A DNA stretch of 46,132 nt, from the NCBI GenBank assembly GCA_900543415.1, contig UQRE01000018.1:1-46132 (forward strand), read 5' to 3'. The DNA comes from an uncultured Dorea sp. (lineage in GTDB: Bacteria; Bacillota; Clostridia; Lachnospirales; Lachnospiraceae). A program made the translations under genes and the position numbers. Positions 15,984 to 24,028 of the stretch are shown here, piece by piece. Each line of letters starts with the position of its first letter. Position 1 is the first letter of the stretch. The notes beneath the pieces are model-generated. The model did not search any database. It was not told the DNA's origin and worked only from the letters and a program-made list of their open reading frames with translations.

Positions 15984-15996
15984 AGTGTAGTATAAT
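15968..15996 (+). promoter_or_regulatory. promoter inside the cwlD 3' end
   Basis: TTGTCT (15968-15973), a 17-nt spacer and a perfect TATAAT (15991-15996). The expected start point is about 16003, at the initiation codon of the next gene. Confidence 0.7.
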
Positions 15997-16003
15997 CAAC
16001 CTT

Positions 16004-17053
16004 ATGGAGACAATAATAAAAAAAGTAGAAAATGAACAACTTAATAATGAAGTGATCATTGAGGCCGGAGAGATCCTGAAAAGAGGAGGACTTGTGGCAT
16101 TTCCGACAGAGACCGTATACGGACTTGGAGCAGACGCGTTAAATGAGGAGGCTGCACAGAAAATATATGCGGCAAAGGGAAGACCTTCGGATAATCCGCT
16201 GATCGTTCACATAACCAATATGGAAGATCTTCTTAAGATAACGAAAAATGTTTCGAAAGAAGCATTTAAGGTGGCAGAGGAATACTGGCCTGGACCGCTT
16301 ACGATGATTTTTGAGAAGAATGAAAAGGTGCCATACGGAACAACCGGCGGCCTGAATACCGTTGCAGTGAGAATGCCAAGCCATGAGATTGCAAGAGCAG
16401 TCATTGATGCCGGCGGAGGATACATTGCTGCGCCGAGCGCGAATACATCCGGGCGTCCGAGTCCTACAGCAGCAGAACATGTGAAGGAAGATATGGATGG
16501 ACGGATCGATATGATCGTAGATGGCGGTGATGTAGAGATTGGCGTAGAATCTACAATTTTAGATATGACCGTGACACCGCCGATGATTCTAAGACCGGGT
16601 GCAGTCACGAAGGAGATGCTGGAAGATTTAATCGGCGAGGTGGCAGAAGATGTGGCACTTATCGACCCGGATAGTAAGAAGAAGCCCAAGGCTCCGGGCA
16701 TGAAATACAGACATTATGCACCGAAGGCTGAACTTCTTATTGTAGAGGGAAAGATGGATCAGGTGATTGAAACGATCAATCGCATGGCGAAGGAACAGAT
16801 CAGCAAAGGATATAAGGTAGGAATCATCGGAACAGAGGAAAGTGTAGCCAGTTATAAAGAGGGCGATGTTAAGTCCATAGGAACACGGGAAGATGAGTCT
16901 ACCATTGCAGTCCATCTCTATGGTATCCTGAGAGAATTCGATCAGGATGAAGTGGATTACATATATAGTGAGTCGTTTGCTACAGGCGGGATCGGAAGTG
17001 CGATCATGAATCGTTTGTTAAAGGCAGCCGGACACCATGTAATAAATATATAA
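16004..17053 (+). CDS. L-threonylcarbamoyladenylate synthase (Sua5/YwlC type)
   Basis: A 349-residue cytoplasmic enzyme making threonylcarbamoyl-AMP for the t6A37 modification of ANN-decoding tRNAs. The YrdC domain spans about 10-205 (KRGGLVAFPTETVYGLGADA, KGRPSDNPLIVH, PSANTSGRPSPT). The C-terminal Sua5 domain begins after the KAPGMKYRHYAPKA linker. This is the long Sua5 form, not short TsaC. No ribosome site precedes the ATG. A promoter ends 7 nt before it, so the mRNA may be leaderless. An open frame continues upstream through cwlD, but no credible start lies there. Confidence 0.93.
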   Translation: METIIKKVENEQLNNEVIIEAGEILKRGGLVAFPTETVYGLGADALNEEAAQKIYAAKGRPSDNPLIVHITNMEDLLKITKNVSKEAFKVAEEYWPGPLTMIFEKNEKVPYGTTGGLNTVAVRMPSHEIARAVIDAGGGYIAAPSANTSGRPSPTAAEHVKEDMDGRIDMIVDGGDVEIGVESTILDMTVTPPMILRPGAVTKEMLEDLIGEVAEDVALIDPDSKKKPKAPGMKYRHYAPKAELLIVEGKMDQVIETINRMAKEQISKGYKVGIIGTEESVASYKEGDVKSIGTREDESTIAVHLYGILREFDQDEVDYIYSESFATGGIGSAIMNRLLKAAGHHVINI

Positions 17054-17076
17054 ATGTCAAATGAGGAGGAAAAAAG

Positions 17077-17706
17077 ATGGCAAAAGTACAGGTTATGGAT
17101 CACCCGCTGATTCAGCATAAGATCAATTGCATCCGCAGAGAGGATTTAGGTTCGAAAGATTTTCGACAGATTGTAGGAGAAATCGCTTCGCTGATGTGCT
17201 ATGAGGCCACAAGAGACTTAAAACTTCAGGATGTAACGATCAAGACACCGATCTGTGAAATGGTAGGAAAAGAATTAAGCGGAAAGAAACTGGCAGTGGT
17301 GCCGATTTTAAGAGCCGGCCTCGGAATGGTGGACGGAATGCTTGATATGATTCCGGCTGCAAAAGTTGGACACATTGGACTTTACCGTGATCCGGAGACT
17401 TTTGAACCGATTGAATATTATTGTAAGCTTCCGGCAGATTGTGATGAAAGAGAAGTGTTTGTGGTAGATCCAATGCTTGCTACCGGAGGTTCTTGTGTAG
17501 CTGCAATCCAGTTATTGAAAGACAAAGGCGTAAAGAATATTCGATTTATGTGTATCATTGCAGCACCAGAAGGTGTAGAGCGCATGAAAGCAGCACACCC
17601 GGATGTAGATCTCTATATTGGAGCTCTGGACGATCATTTGAATGAACATAAATATATTGTACCGGGACTTGGAGATGCCGGAGACCGCATTTTCGGAACG
17701 AAATAG
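17077..17706 (+). CDS. upp: uracil phosphoribosyltransferase
   Basis: A 209-residue salvage enzyme converting uracil and PRPP to UMP. The PRPP-binding motif DPMLATGGS lies at 131-139, and the C-terminal GLGDAGDRIFGTK is the conserved uracil-binding end. The length equals the family norm. GAGGAGG precedes the ATG. It sits 23 nt after sua5 and 21 nt before the dCMP deaminase gene, forming a small nucleotide-metabolism operon. Confidence 0.97.
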   Translation: MAKVQVMDHPLIQHKINCIRREDLGSKDFRQIVGEIASLMCYEATRDLKLQDVTIKTPICEMVGKELSGKKLAVVPILRAGLGMVDGMLDMIPAAKVGHIGLYRDPETFEPIEYYCKLPADCDEREVFVVDPMLATGGSCVAAIQLLKDKGVKNIRFMCIIAAPEGVERMKAAHPDVDLYIGALDDHLNEHKYIVPGLGDAGDRIFGTK

Positions 17707-17727
17707 TGACGGACAGGAGGCGTTTAT

Positions 17728-18219
17728 ATGGGAAGCAACAAAAGAAAAGATTATATCAGCTGGGATGAATATTTTATGGGAGTTGCAATGCTGTCAGGCC
17801 TTCGTTCCAAAGATCCCAATACACAGGTGGGATGCTGTATTGTAAGTCAGGATAATAAGATCCTGTCTATGGGGTACAATGGACTTCCCAAAGGCTGTTC
17901 GGATGACGAGTTCCCGTGGCTTAGAGAAGGCGAAAATCCTTTGGAGACAAAATATATTTATACCGTACACAGTGAATTAAATGCAATTTTGAATTACCGT
18001 GGCGGAAGCCTGGAAGGAGCCAAGCTATATGTGTCACTTTTCCCGTGTAATGAATGTGCGAAAGCAATTATACAAAGCGGGATCAAAGAAGTGATCTACG
18101 ACAGCAATAAATATGAAGATACGCCATCTGTGCAGGCATCTATGAGAATGTTTGATGCGGCAGGTGTAAGATATCACCAATATCACCGAACACATCGGGA
18201 GATAAAGATAGAACTTTAA
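17728..18219 (+). CDS. dCMP / cytidine-type deaminase (ComEB-like)
   Basis: A 163-residue zinc deaminase. The active-site HSE (His81, Glu83) and PCNEC (Cys107, Cys110) match the deoxycytidylate deaminase fold. The N-terminal SWDEYFMGVAMLSGLRSKDPNTQVG segment is typical of dCMP deaminase/ComEB proteins. The reaction yields dUMP for thymidylate synthesis. The gap to upp is 21 nt with an AGGAGG site. It is the last gene before a strong terminator. Confidence 0.92.
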   Translation: MGSNKRKDYISWDEYFMGVAMLSGLRSKDPNTQVGCCIVSQDNKILSMGYNGLPKGCSDDEFPWLREGENPLETKYIYTVHSELNAILNYRGGSLEGAKLYVSLFPCNECAKAIIQSGIKEVIYDSNKYEDTPSVQASMRMFDAAGVRYHQYHRTHREIKIEL

Positions 18220-18221
18220 TG

Positions 18222-18258
18222 AAATCGGGGCAAGTTGAAAAAACTGCCCCGATTTTTA
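18222..18258. terminator. bidirectional terminator
   Basis: AAATCGGGGCA (18222-18232) pairs perfectly with TGCCCCGATTT (18245-18255). T-runs on both strands allow it to serve the deaminase operon and the convergent yaaL-like gene. Confidence 0.9.
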
Positions 18259-18462
18259 ATGTTCTCCCCGCGCCAGACGAAGGAGAAACAGGTAGCGTTT
18301 CCAAGCAGCGTGACTTCTGTAAATATAGCAATCGATCAGATCCGGGTCGCTGACATTTTGAAAGTTGGCATAAGCATCTTCCATTTCCTGTTTCGCCTGC
18401 GACAGTTCTTTTAAAAGTGTAGTATCCTTTGACTTATCTGCATAATGTGAAAAGAATCTCAT
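18256..18462 (-). CDS. YaaL-like DUF2508 family protein
   Basis: A 68-residue helical cytoplasmic protein resembling B. subtilis YaaL (DUF2508), with the conserved pattern LLxELxxAKxEmxxAyxnFqnvsDpdLID and YLF at the end. Its function is unknown. In Bacillus it lies between recR and bofA. Here it faces away from bofA, with recR about 19 kb to the right. AAAGGGAGG precedes the ATG. Confidence 0.82.
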   Translation of the reverse strand: MRFFSHYADKSKDTTLLKELSQAKQEMEDAYANFQNVSDPDLIDCYIYRSHAAWKRYLFLLRLARGEH

Positions 18463-18591
18463 GAGTTATCCTCCCTTTATTGATGACTTCCTGTTTTTAC
18501 ATAGTATAAGCGAATCTTATGAATATAATACGGAGCTTTTTGATATATATGGAGGGAGGGAACTGGAAGAAAAAGATATGAAGGGGAAGAT

Positions 18592-18801
18592 ATGAAGGAA
18601 AAGAGATCTTCTGTGATTGTGAATTTTATAATCCGGGCGGTTGTAGGATTCGCTGTAATTTTCTTTTTGAATCAATTTTTAGCTATGCAGGGGCTGTCTG
18701 TTCGAGTGGGAATGAACCCGGTGACTTTTGTGACTGCAGGGATATTAGGAGCGCCCGGAGTAGCGCTCTTATATGGAATTTCATTCCTGTCTGGATATTA
18801 A
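18592..18801 (+). CDS. bofA: BofA-like pro-sigma-K processing inhibitor
   Basis: A 69-residue membrane protein with two hydrophobic segments (about 9-30 and 43-66). The C-terminal MNPVTFVTAGILGAPGVALLYG is the conserved BofA core. In B. subtilis, BofA holds the SpoIVFB protease inactive in the outer forespore membrane. Clostridia keep bofA even where the sigma-K checkpoint differs. The ATG at 18592 follows AAGGGGAAG. It is divergent from the yaaL-like gene. Confidence 0.85.
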   Translation: MKEKRSSVIVNFIIRAVVGFAVIFFLNQFLAMQGLSVRVGMNPVTFVTAGILGAPGVALLYGISFLSGY

Positions 18802-18821
18802 AAAGTTTCTTTAAAAGCTTA

Positions 18822-19433
18822 TTAGTTGATCTTATATGCAATACTGCATTGATAGCAAGCCGGAGCCGGAAGGGTCTGTATTCTCCATGAAGAATAATCC
18901 TTCCGGCTTTTTGTTATTCGGTAAATCGGCAGAGTGTCATAAGGCTCCGGTGAAATGAAGAAATCATTAAGCGGAATGGAAAGTCCGGTGCCTAATGCTT
19001 TGACAAATGCCTCTTTCATTGTCCAGTAGCGAAAGAATAATATTTCCGAATCTGCGGAAGATGATTCCCCAAGAAGGCGTGTTTCTTCCGGGTGGAAAAA
19101 TCTCTCTGCAATGCGTGCTCTTTTTTTAACCGGATGGATTTTTTCAATATCGATTCCAACAGGGGAATCGACGGAGAAGATAAGTGCAAGCTGATCCCCG
19201 GAGTGGGACAGGTTGAAATGAATCTTGCCGGCATGTTTCCCGGAGAGCTCCGGCTTCCCGTGTGCCCCCTTTTTGAGCAGAAGATCATCTGGAGAGCAGC
19301 CAAGATAGAAGCTCAGAAGCTGATGAAGAATCGCGTGCCCGCCGGAATTTGGCATAATCCATATGTGAAGCTGTCCGGGGAGAATCGGCTCCGCCGAACA
19401 GAGTTGTTCCTGAGAAAAAAGTTTGATGTCCAT
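18822..19433 (-). CDS. 4'-phosphopantetheinyl transferase (Sfp type)
   Basis: A 203-residue enzyme that transfers phosphopantetheine from CoA to carrier proteins. HFNLSHS (72-78), the Mg-binding GIDIEKI (Asp95, Glu97) and WTMKEAFVKALGTG (137-150, with Glu141 and Lys145) are the three signature motifs. The Sfp-like length suggests broad carrier specificity rather than AcpS. No polyketide or peptide synthetase is in the window, so its partner is unknown. It converges tail-to-tail with bofA; GAAAGGA precedes the ATG. Confidence 0.92.
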   Translation of the reverse strand: MDIKLFSQEQLCSAEPILPGQLHIWIMPNSGGHAILHQLLSFYLGCSPDDLLLKKGAHGKPELSGKHAGKIHFNLSHSGDQLALIFSVDSPVGIDIEKIHPVKKRARIAERFFHPEETRLLGESSSADSEILFFRYWTMKEAFVKALGTGLSIPLNDFFISPEPYDTLPIYRITKSRKDYSSWRIQTLPAPACYQCSIAYKIN

Positions 19434-19607
19434 AGGAAAATCCTTTCAATAAAAACACCGCCCAATGAAAAATGGAGAGGATATGGTAATTATTTTTATT
19501 ATAACTTTGAACATCATTTTCCCGCAACTTCTTTTGGAACTTTCAGAGAAATTTTCGAAGAAATTTTGTCAAGGATTCACAAAGATTCTTTTTTTGTAAA
19601 ATTGGCA

Positions 19608-19636
19608 TGGACAAGAAAAGAAAGCGGAGTTATAAT
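19608..19636 (+). promoter_or_regulatory. promoter of the Tad locus
   Basis: TGGACA (19608-19613), a 17-nt spacer and TATAAT (19631-19636) give a strong promoter with a leader of about 150 nt. The leader contains a TACAAG/CTTGTA hairpin near 19641-19665. The rest of the 360-nt gap (19434-19795) shows no gene. Confidence 0.75.
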
Positions 19637-19795
19637 CGTCCTACAAGTTGAACATGCAGCTTGTATCTGATTGTTTTATCTATTCATAATTTCAACATGA
19701 TTCATGAATTTCAAGCCATTCGGCAACAAATTCAAGAAAGAAACTTTAGTAACAAAACAAAATAAGAATGTGCAGCGCATAAGGAGGTTCATTAT

Positions 19796-20737
19796 GTGGT
19801 AAGTAAAAATTTAGTTATTTGTGACTCGGAAGAAGGATACGCCCAAGCATTGGCAATGTATTTCATGCGAAAGAAGGAATTGGCGGCGGAGGTTCAAGTG
19901 TGCAGTACCGTGACGCAGGTAATGGAGCTTGAAAAAACGAAGAAGATTCATCTTTTGTTTTTGGCGGGCGAGTATGCAAAGGAGGCGAAAGGAAAACTTC
20001 AGGCGGAGAAAATATTCTTGCTGACGACCGGAACGGAAGAGGCCGATGGAGAAAATCAGGTGTATAAGTATCAGTCCGGCGAGAAAATTGTAGAAGATAT
20101 GATTCGGATATGCGGACTGGAAGCTTCTGAAAATGAGAGCATTTATAAAGGCGGAAGAAAGCAGGGAGGAAAAATCATCGGTATTTTTTCGCCGGTTCAT
20201 CGGATCGGAAAGACGACTTACGGGCTGAAACTGGGCGAAGAGATGGCAGCCACAGAAAATGTCCTGTATCTGAATCTGGAAATTTACGGAGGAATCGGGG
20301 GACACTTCGAAGCGGGTGAGCAAACGCTTGCAGACGTGTTGTATTATGCAAGACAGGAAAAAGGGAATTTGGGTCTCTTACTCACCACAGTTGTAAAACA
20401 TCGAAAAAACTTAGATTATATTGTCCCTATGCCTGTAGCCGAGGATGTAAAAAGTGTGAAGGCAGAAGAATGGCTTATGCTCATAAGACGGATTCTGGAA
20501 CAGAGTATCTATGACGTGATTATTTTAGATCTGGATGAAGGAATCTCAGGGGTATACGAGCTGTTGCGGGCATGTACGAAGATATATCTTCTGTATACGC
20601 AGGATCTGTATGGGCAGGCAAAACTTCGCCAGTTTGAAAATGAAGTTAATTTGCTGGGATATGAAGATATTTTAAGAAAATTGGTGAGAAAGGAAAGACA
20701 TGATCGAGGCAGAACAGCTACACGCAAGGATTCTTGA
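19796..20737 (+). CDS. TadZ/CpaE-like ParA-superfamily ATPase
   Basis: A 313-residue cytoplasmic protein. The N-terminal ~110 residues resemble a degenerate response-regulator receiver (VICDSEEGYAQALAMYF). A ParA/MinD-like domain follows with the deviant Walker A SPVHRIGKTT. TadZ places the Tad pilus machine at its cell location. The start is GTG at 19796, 7 nt after AAGGAGGT; an overlapping ATG at 19794 leads to a stop after two codons. The end overlaps tadA by 38 nt. Confidence 0.85.
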   Translation: MVSKNLVICDSEEGYAQALAMYFMRKKELAAEVQVCSTVTQVMELEKTKKIHLLFLAGEYAKEAKGKLQAEKIFLLTTGTEEADGENQVYKYQSGEKIVEDMIRICGLEASENESIYKGGRKQGGKIIGIFSPVHRIGKTTYGLKLGEEMAATENVLYLNLEIYGGIGGHFEAGEQTLADVLYYARQEKGNLGLLLTTVVKHRKNLDYIVPMPVAEDVKSVKAEEWLMLIRRILEQSIYDVIILDLDEGISGVYELLRACTKIYLLYTQDLYGQAKLRQFENEVNLLGYEDILRKLVRKERHDRGRTATRKDS

Positions 20738-21932
20738 TGAACTGGATCTGTCCAAAGAGGTAGAAGATGAAGAATTGACAAGAATCATCTACCGGGTATT
20801 GCGGGAGGCTGAGAGCAGAGAATATCTGCCGTTAAATGTAAAGACAGCATTGGGCAGAGAATTGTTTAATGCCTTCCGAAAGCTGGATCTGTTGGAAGAA
20901 TTTCTGGAAGATGACGAAATCACAGAGGTTATGATCAACGGGACGCAGAACATTTTCTATGAGAAAAAAGGGAGAATCTTCCAGTCGGACAAACGGTTTC
21001 TGTCTAAAGAGAAGCTAGAAGATGTGATTCAACAGATCGTTGCCGGTGCGAATCGTCTGGTAAATGAGGCTTCGCCCATTGTGGATGCAAGGCTTGCCGA
21101 CGGGTCTCGTGTAAATGTAGTGCTGGCGCCGATCGCATTAAATGGTCCAATCGTCACGATTCGGAAATTTCCAACAGAATCCATTACTATGAAGCAATTG
21201 ATCGCATGGAACTCCATCAGTGAAGAGGTGGCGGAATTTCTCGCCTTATTAGTGGAGTCGGGATATAACATTTTTATCAGTGGCGGAACAGGTTCCGGAA
21301 AGACAACATTTCTGAATGCATTGTCTCAGTATATTCCCAAGGATGAGAGAATCATCACTATAGAAGACAATGCGGAGCTGCGAATCTTAGATGTTCCGAA
21401 TCTGGTCAGTCTGGAGGCGCGGAATGCAAATGTGGAGGGCACCGGAGAAGTTACGATTCGGCAGCTGATCAAGTCGGCGCTTCGAATGAGACCGGACAGG
21501 ATTATTGTAGGCGAGGTACGCTCTGCGGAGGCAATTGATATGCTTCAGGCTTTGAACACCGGACATGACGGAAGCTTAAGTACCGGGCATGCGAACAGCC
21601 CGGAAGATATGCTTTCCCGTCTGGAAACGATGGTGCTTATGGGAATGGAACTTCCGCTTACGGCAATCCGAAGACAGATTGCTTCTGGAATTGATGTGAT
21701 TGTTCATTTGGGCAGATTGAGAGATAAAAGCAGAAAATTACTGGAAGTCAGTGAAGTAATGGATTACAGAGAAGGTGAGATTCATTTGCAGACAGTGTAC
21801 AGGTATGAAGAAACAGGAGAGGAGAATGGGAAGATTCAAGGAGTTTGGGAAAAGAAGGGAGAACTTAAGCACACAGGGAAATTATTGGCAGCAGGATATA
21901 ACAGCATCGGAAAAATGTGTAATGGCAAGTAA
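20700..21932 (+). CDS. tadA: TadA/CpaF pilus assembly ATPase
   Basis: A 410-residue secretion ATPase of the type II/IV family that powers Tad pilus assembly. It has an N-terminal helical domain, Walker A GGTGSGKTT (195-203), and the His-box/Asp-box region with GEVRSAEAIDMLQALNTGHDG. GAAAGGAAAG precedes the ATG, which lies inside tadZ. The last ~107 nt overlap the following tadB-like gene. Together these tight overlaps suggest translational coupling through the locus. Confidence 0.95.
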   Translation: MIEAEQLHARILDELDLSKEVEDEELTRIIYRVLREAESREYLPLNVKTALGRELFNAFRKLDLLEEFLEDDEITEVMINGTQNIFYEKKGRIFQSDKRFLSKEKLEDVIQQIVAGANRLVNEASPIVDARLADGSRVNVVLAPIALNGPIVTIRKFPTESITMKQLIAWNSISEEVAEFLALLVESGYNIFISGGTGSGKTTFLNALSQYIPKDERIITIEDNAELRILDVPNLVSLEARNANVEGTGEVTIRQLIKSALRMRPDRIIVGEVRSAEAIDMLQALNTGHDGSLSTGHANSPEDMLSRLETMVLMGMELPLTAIRRQIASGIDVIVHLGRLRDKSRKLLEVSEVMDYREGEIHLQTVYRYEETGEENGKIQGVWEKKGELKHTGKLLAAGYNSIGKMCNGK

Positions 21933-22614
21933 AGCAGCTGCATTTACGGGAATCACAGCATGGCTTTACTATCACTCTCTGTGGGCGATGATAGCGTTGA
22001 CTCCGATTTTTATATGGGAATATACAAAGTCAAAAGAGGAATGTGAGAGGAAAAAGAGGCAAAAATTTCTCTTACAGTTTAAAGAGATGATCCAAAGTAT
22101 GGCAGCTGCATTAGGTACGGGATATTCTGTTGAAAATGCAATGAAAGAGACGCAGAAAGAGTTAAAAATCATATATTCACAAAACGAAATAATTTCCAAA
22201 GAAATGGCATACATAATCGGACAGATTCGAGTGCAGGTTCCGGTGGAGCAGATATTGGAGGAATTTGCCTGTCGGGTAGGTGAGGAAGATGTGAAAAATT
22301 TTGCGTCTGTATTTTCGGCGGCAAAGAGAAATGGCGGCGATATGATTGCGATTATTCAGGATACCGTCATGCAGATGAGCGGGAAAATAGAGGTGAAAAG
22401 AGAAATAGATACCATTCTGGCGGCAAAGCGGTATGAATTGAAGGTGATGTCGGCAGTACCTTATCTGATCATTGCGTATATGAGTTTCAGCTTCCCGGAA
22501 TTTATGTCTTGTCTATATGGAAATCTAATTGGAATTGGGGTGATGACCATATGTCTGAGCGTTTATATGGGCGCCTGCGCGCTTGGAGAAAAGCTGATCC
22601 ACATCGAAGTTTAA
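21826..22614 (+). CDS. TadB-like inner-membrane platform protein (T2SSF)
   Basis: A 262-residue protein with a type II secretion F domain (about 80-215) between hydrophobic segments. The region LLQFKEMIQSMAAALGTGYSVENAM is typical. The start is taken as the ATG at 21826, which has AGGAGAGGAG upstream; this overlaps tadA by 107 nt. Longer (GTG 21775) and shorter starts are possible. The C-terminus overlaps the next gene by 64 nt. Confidence 0.85.
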   Translation: MGRFKEFGKRRENLSTQGNYWQQDITASEKCVMASKAAAFTGITAWLYYHSLWAMIALTPIFIWEYTKSKEECERKKRQKFLLQFKEMIQSMAAALGTGYSVENAMKETQKELKIIYSQNEIISKEMAYIIGQIRVQVPVEQILEEFACRVGEEDVKNFASVFSAAKRNGGDMIAIIQDTVMQMSGKIEVKREIDTILAAKRYELKVMSAVPYLIIAYMSFSFPEFMSCLYGNLIGIGVMTICLSVYMGACALGEKLIHIEV

Positions 22615-23819
22615 GAGCATTTTTATTGATGACAGCCTTAGCGGCGGCTGTACTTCTTGTGATCACTGACTGGAGAAAAGCATCTGTTCCGCTGACGGAA
22701 GGACTGGAAAGAAATCCCTATGGAGGCGGAAGCAGAACGGAACGTCTGATTGCCGAGACAGAAAACAAAGAAAAAACGGAGATTGACGTAGAAGTAAAAG
22801 AACAGCTTTACACAACAGAAGAAACCAAAGCTTTATTTGACAAATGTATCAGGCAGTTAGGCCGATTGATACTTGGGGAGAATAAAAGTCTGGATTATGT
22901 CACATCGGATATGAAACTGGTGACTCAAATACCGGAAGTACCGGTAGAGGTAGAATGGGAACTCTCCAGATATGATGTGATGAATATCTATGGTGAAATA
23001 CAAGAAGATGTGCTGAAAGAAGAAGGAATCCAGATTACATTGAAGGCGGTACTTACTTATATGGAAGACCGGACAATGCAGGCACAGTATGAGTGTATGG
23101 CGAACATTTATCCGGCGGCAAAAACAAAGGAGGAAACACAGGGGATCAAAATAAAAGAAGCCATTCAGAAGGAGCAGGAAAAATCAAAGACAGAAAAAAG
23201 ACTGAAGCTTCCTGCCACTGTGGACGGAGAAAATGTCAGCTATTATCGGCAGATGGAGGATCGGGGACTGATTGTGATCGGAATGATCGTTCTAAGTGCG
23301 ATATTATTTTATGCGTTAGATAAGGAAAAGCAAAAGGAGAAAATGCAGGAAAAAGAGAAGCAGATGCTGCTGGATTATCCGGAGGCAGTTAATAAACTGA
23401 CACTATTTTTAGGTGCAGGTATGACGGTGAAAAAGGCGTGGCGAAAAATGGTGTCAGACTATGAAGAGCAAAAAGATCTCTGGGGCGAACGGTATGTCTA
23501 TGAGGAAATGAAAACAACCTGTTTTGAGATGGACAGCGGGATAACAGAGGCGGAATGTTATGAGCGTTTTGGAAGGCGGTGTAAACTTCAGGAATATGTG
23601 AAATTAGGAGCATTGTTGTCGCAGAATCTGCGAAGAGGGACAAGAGGATTAAGCCAATTGCTGAAAATAGAGTCTGTTCAGGCTTTTGAAGAGCGGAAAG
23701 CAAGGGCGAAACGAATCGGAGAGGAAGCCGGAACAAAATTGCTGGGCCCGCTGTTTCTTATGCTGGCGGTTGTACTGTTTATCGTGATCGTACCCGCATT
23801 TATGTCTATGCAGATGTAG
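22551..23819 (+). CDS. TadC-like second platform protein
   Basis: A 422-residue membrane protein. A signal-like helix near the N-terminus precedes a ~200-residue soluble region. A central helix (about 240-260) and a C-terminal T2SSF-like domain (about 290-410) end in a final helix. The long extracytoplasmic insert is larger than in classical TadC. The ATG at 22551 follows GGGGTGAT; a GTG/ATG further upstream is possible. The overlap with the tadB-like gene supports coupled expression. Confidence 0.8.
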   Translation: MSERLYGRLRAWRKADPHRSLRAFLLMTALAAAVLLVITDWRKASVPLTEGLERNPYGGGSRTERLIAETENKEKTEIDVEVKEQLYTTEETKALFDKCIRQLGRLILGENKSLDYVTSDMKLVTQIPEVPVEVEWELSRYDVMNIYGEIQEDVLKEEGIQITLKAVLTYMEDRTMQAQYECMANIYPAAKTKEETQGIKIKEAIQKEQEKSKTEKRLKLPATVDGENVSYYRQMEDRGLIVIGMIVLSAILFYALDKEKQKEKMQEKEKQMLLDYPEAVNKLTLFLGAGMTVKKAWRKMVSDYEEQKDLWGERYVYEEMKTTCFEMDSGITEAECYERFGRRCKLQEYVKLGALLSQNLRRGTRGLSQLLKIESVQAFEERKARAKRIGEEAGTKLLGPLFLMLAVVLFIVIVPAFMSMQM

Positions 23820-23847
23820 TACGAAGTAAAGAGAAAGGGGAAATTGT

Positions 23848-24024
23848 ATGTGGAGACTGTATTATTTAAAAAGAATTATGACGGAAGAACGGGGAATAGG
23901 AGTCGTAGAGGTGATTCTCATACTGGTCGTGTTGATCGGTCTTGTGCTGATTTTTAAATCACAGCTTACAAGTCTGGTTCAGAATATATTTCAAAAGATC
24001 ACAAGTGAAAGCGCCGGCATCTGA
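23848..24024 (+). CDS. Flp1-like pilin
   Basis: A 58-residue protein with the layout of Flp-type pilins: a short basic N-terminus (MWRLYYLKRIMTEERG), then a hydrophobic helix (IGVVEVILILVVLIGLVLIF) beginning at a Glu-containing cleavage region, and a short polar tail. It should be the major pilin subunit, cleaved by the prepilin peptidase at 26280. AGAAAGGGG precedes the ATG. The stop falls 4 nt before the likely start of the next gene. Confidence 0.85.
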   Translation: MWRLYYLKRIMTEERGIGVVEVILILVVLIGLVLIFKSQLTSLVQNIFQKITSESAGI

Positions 24025-24028
24025 AGCT

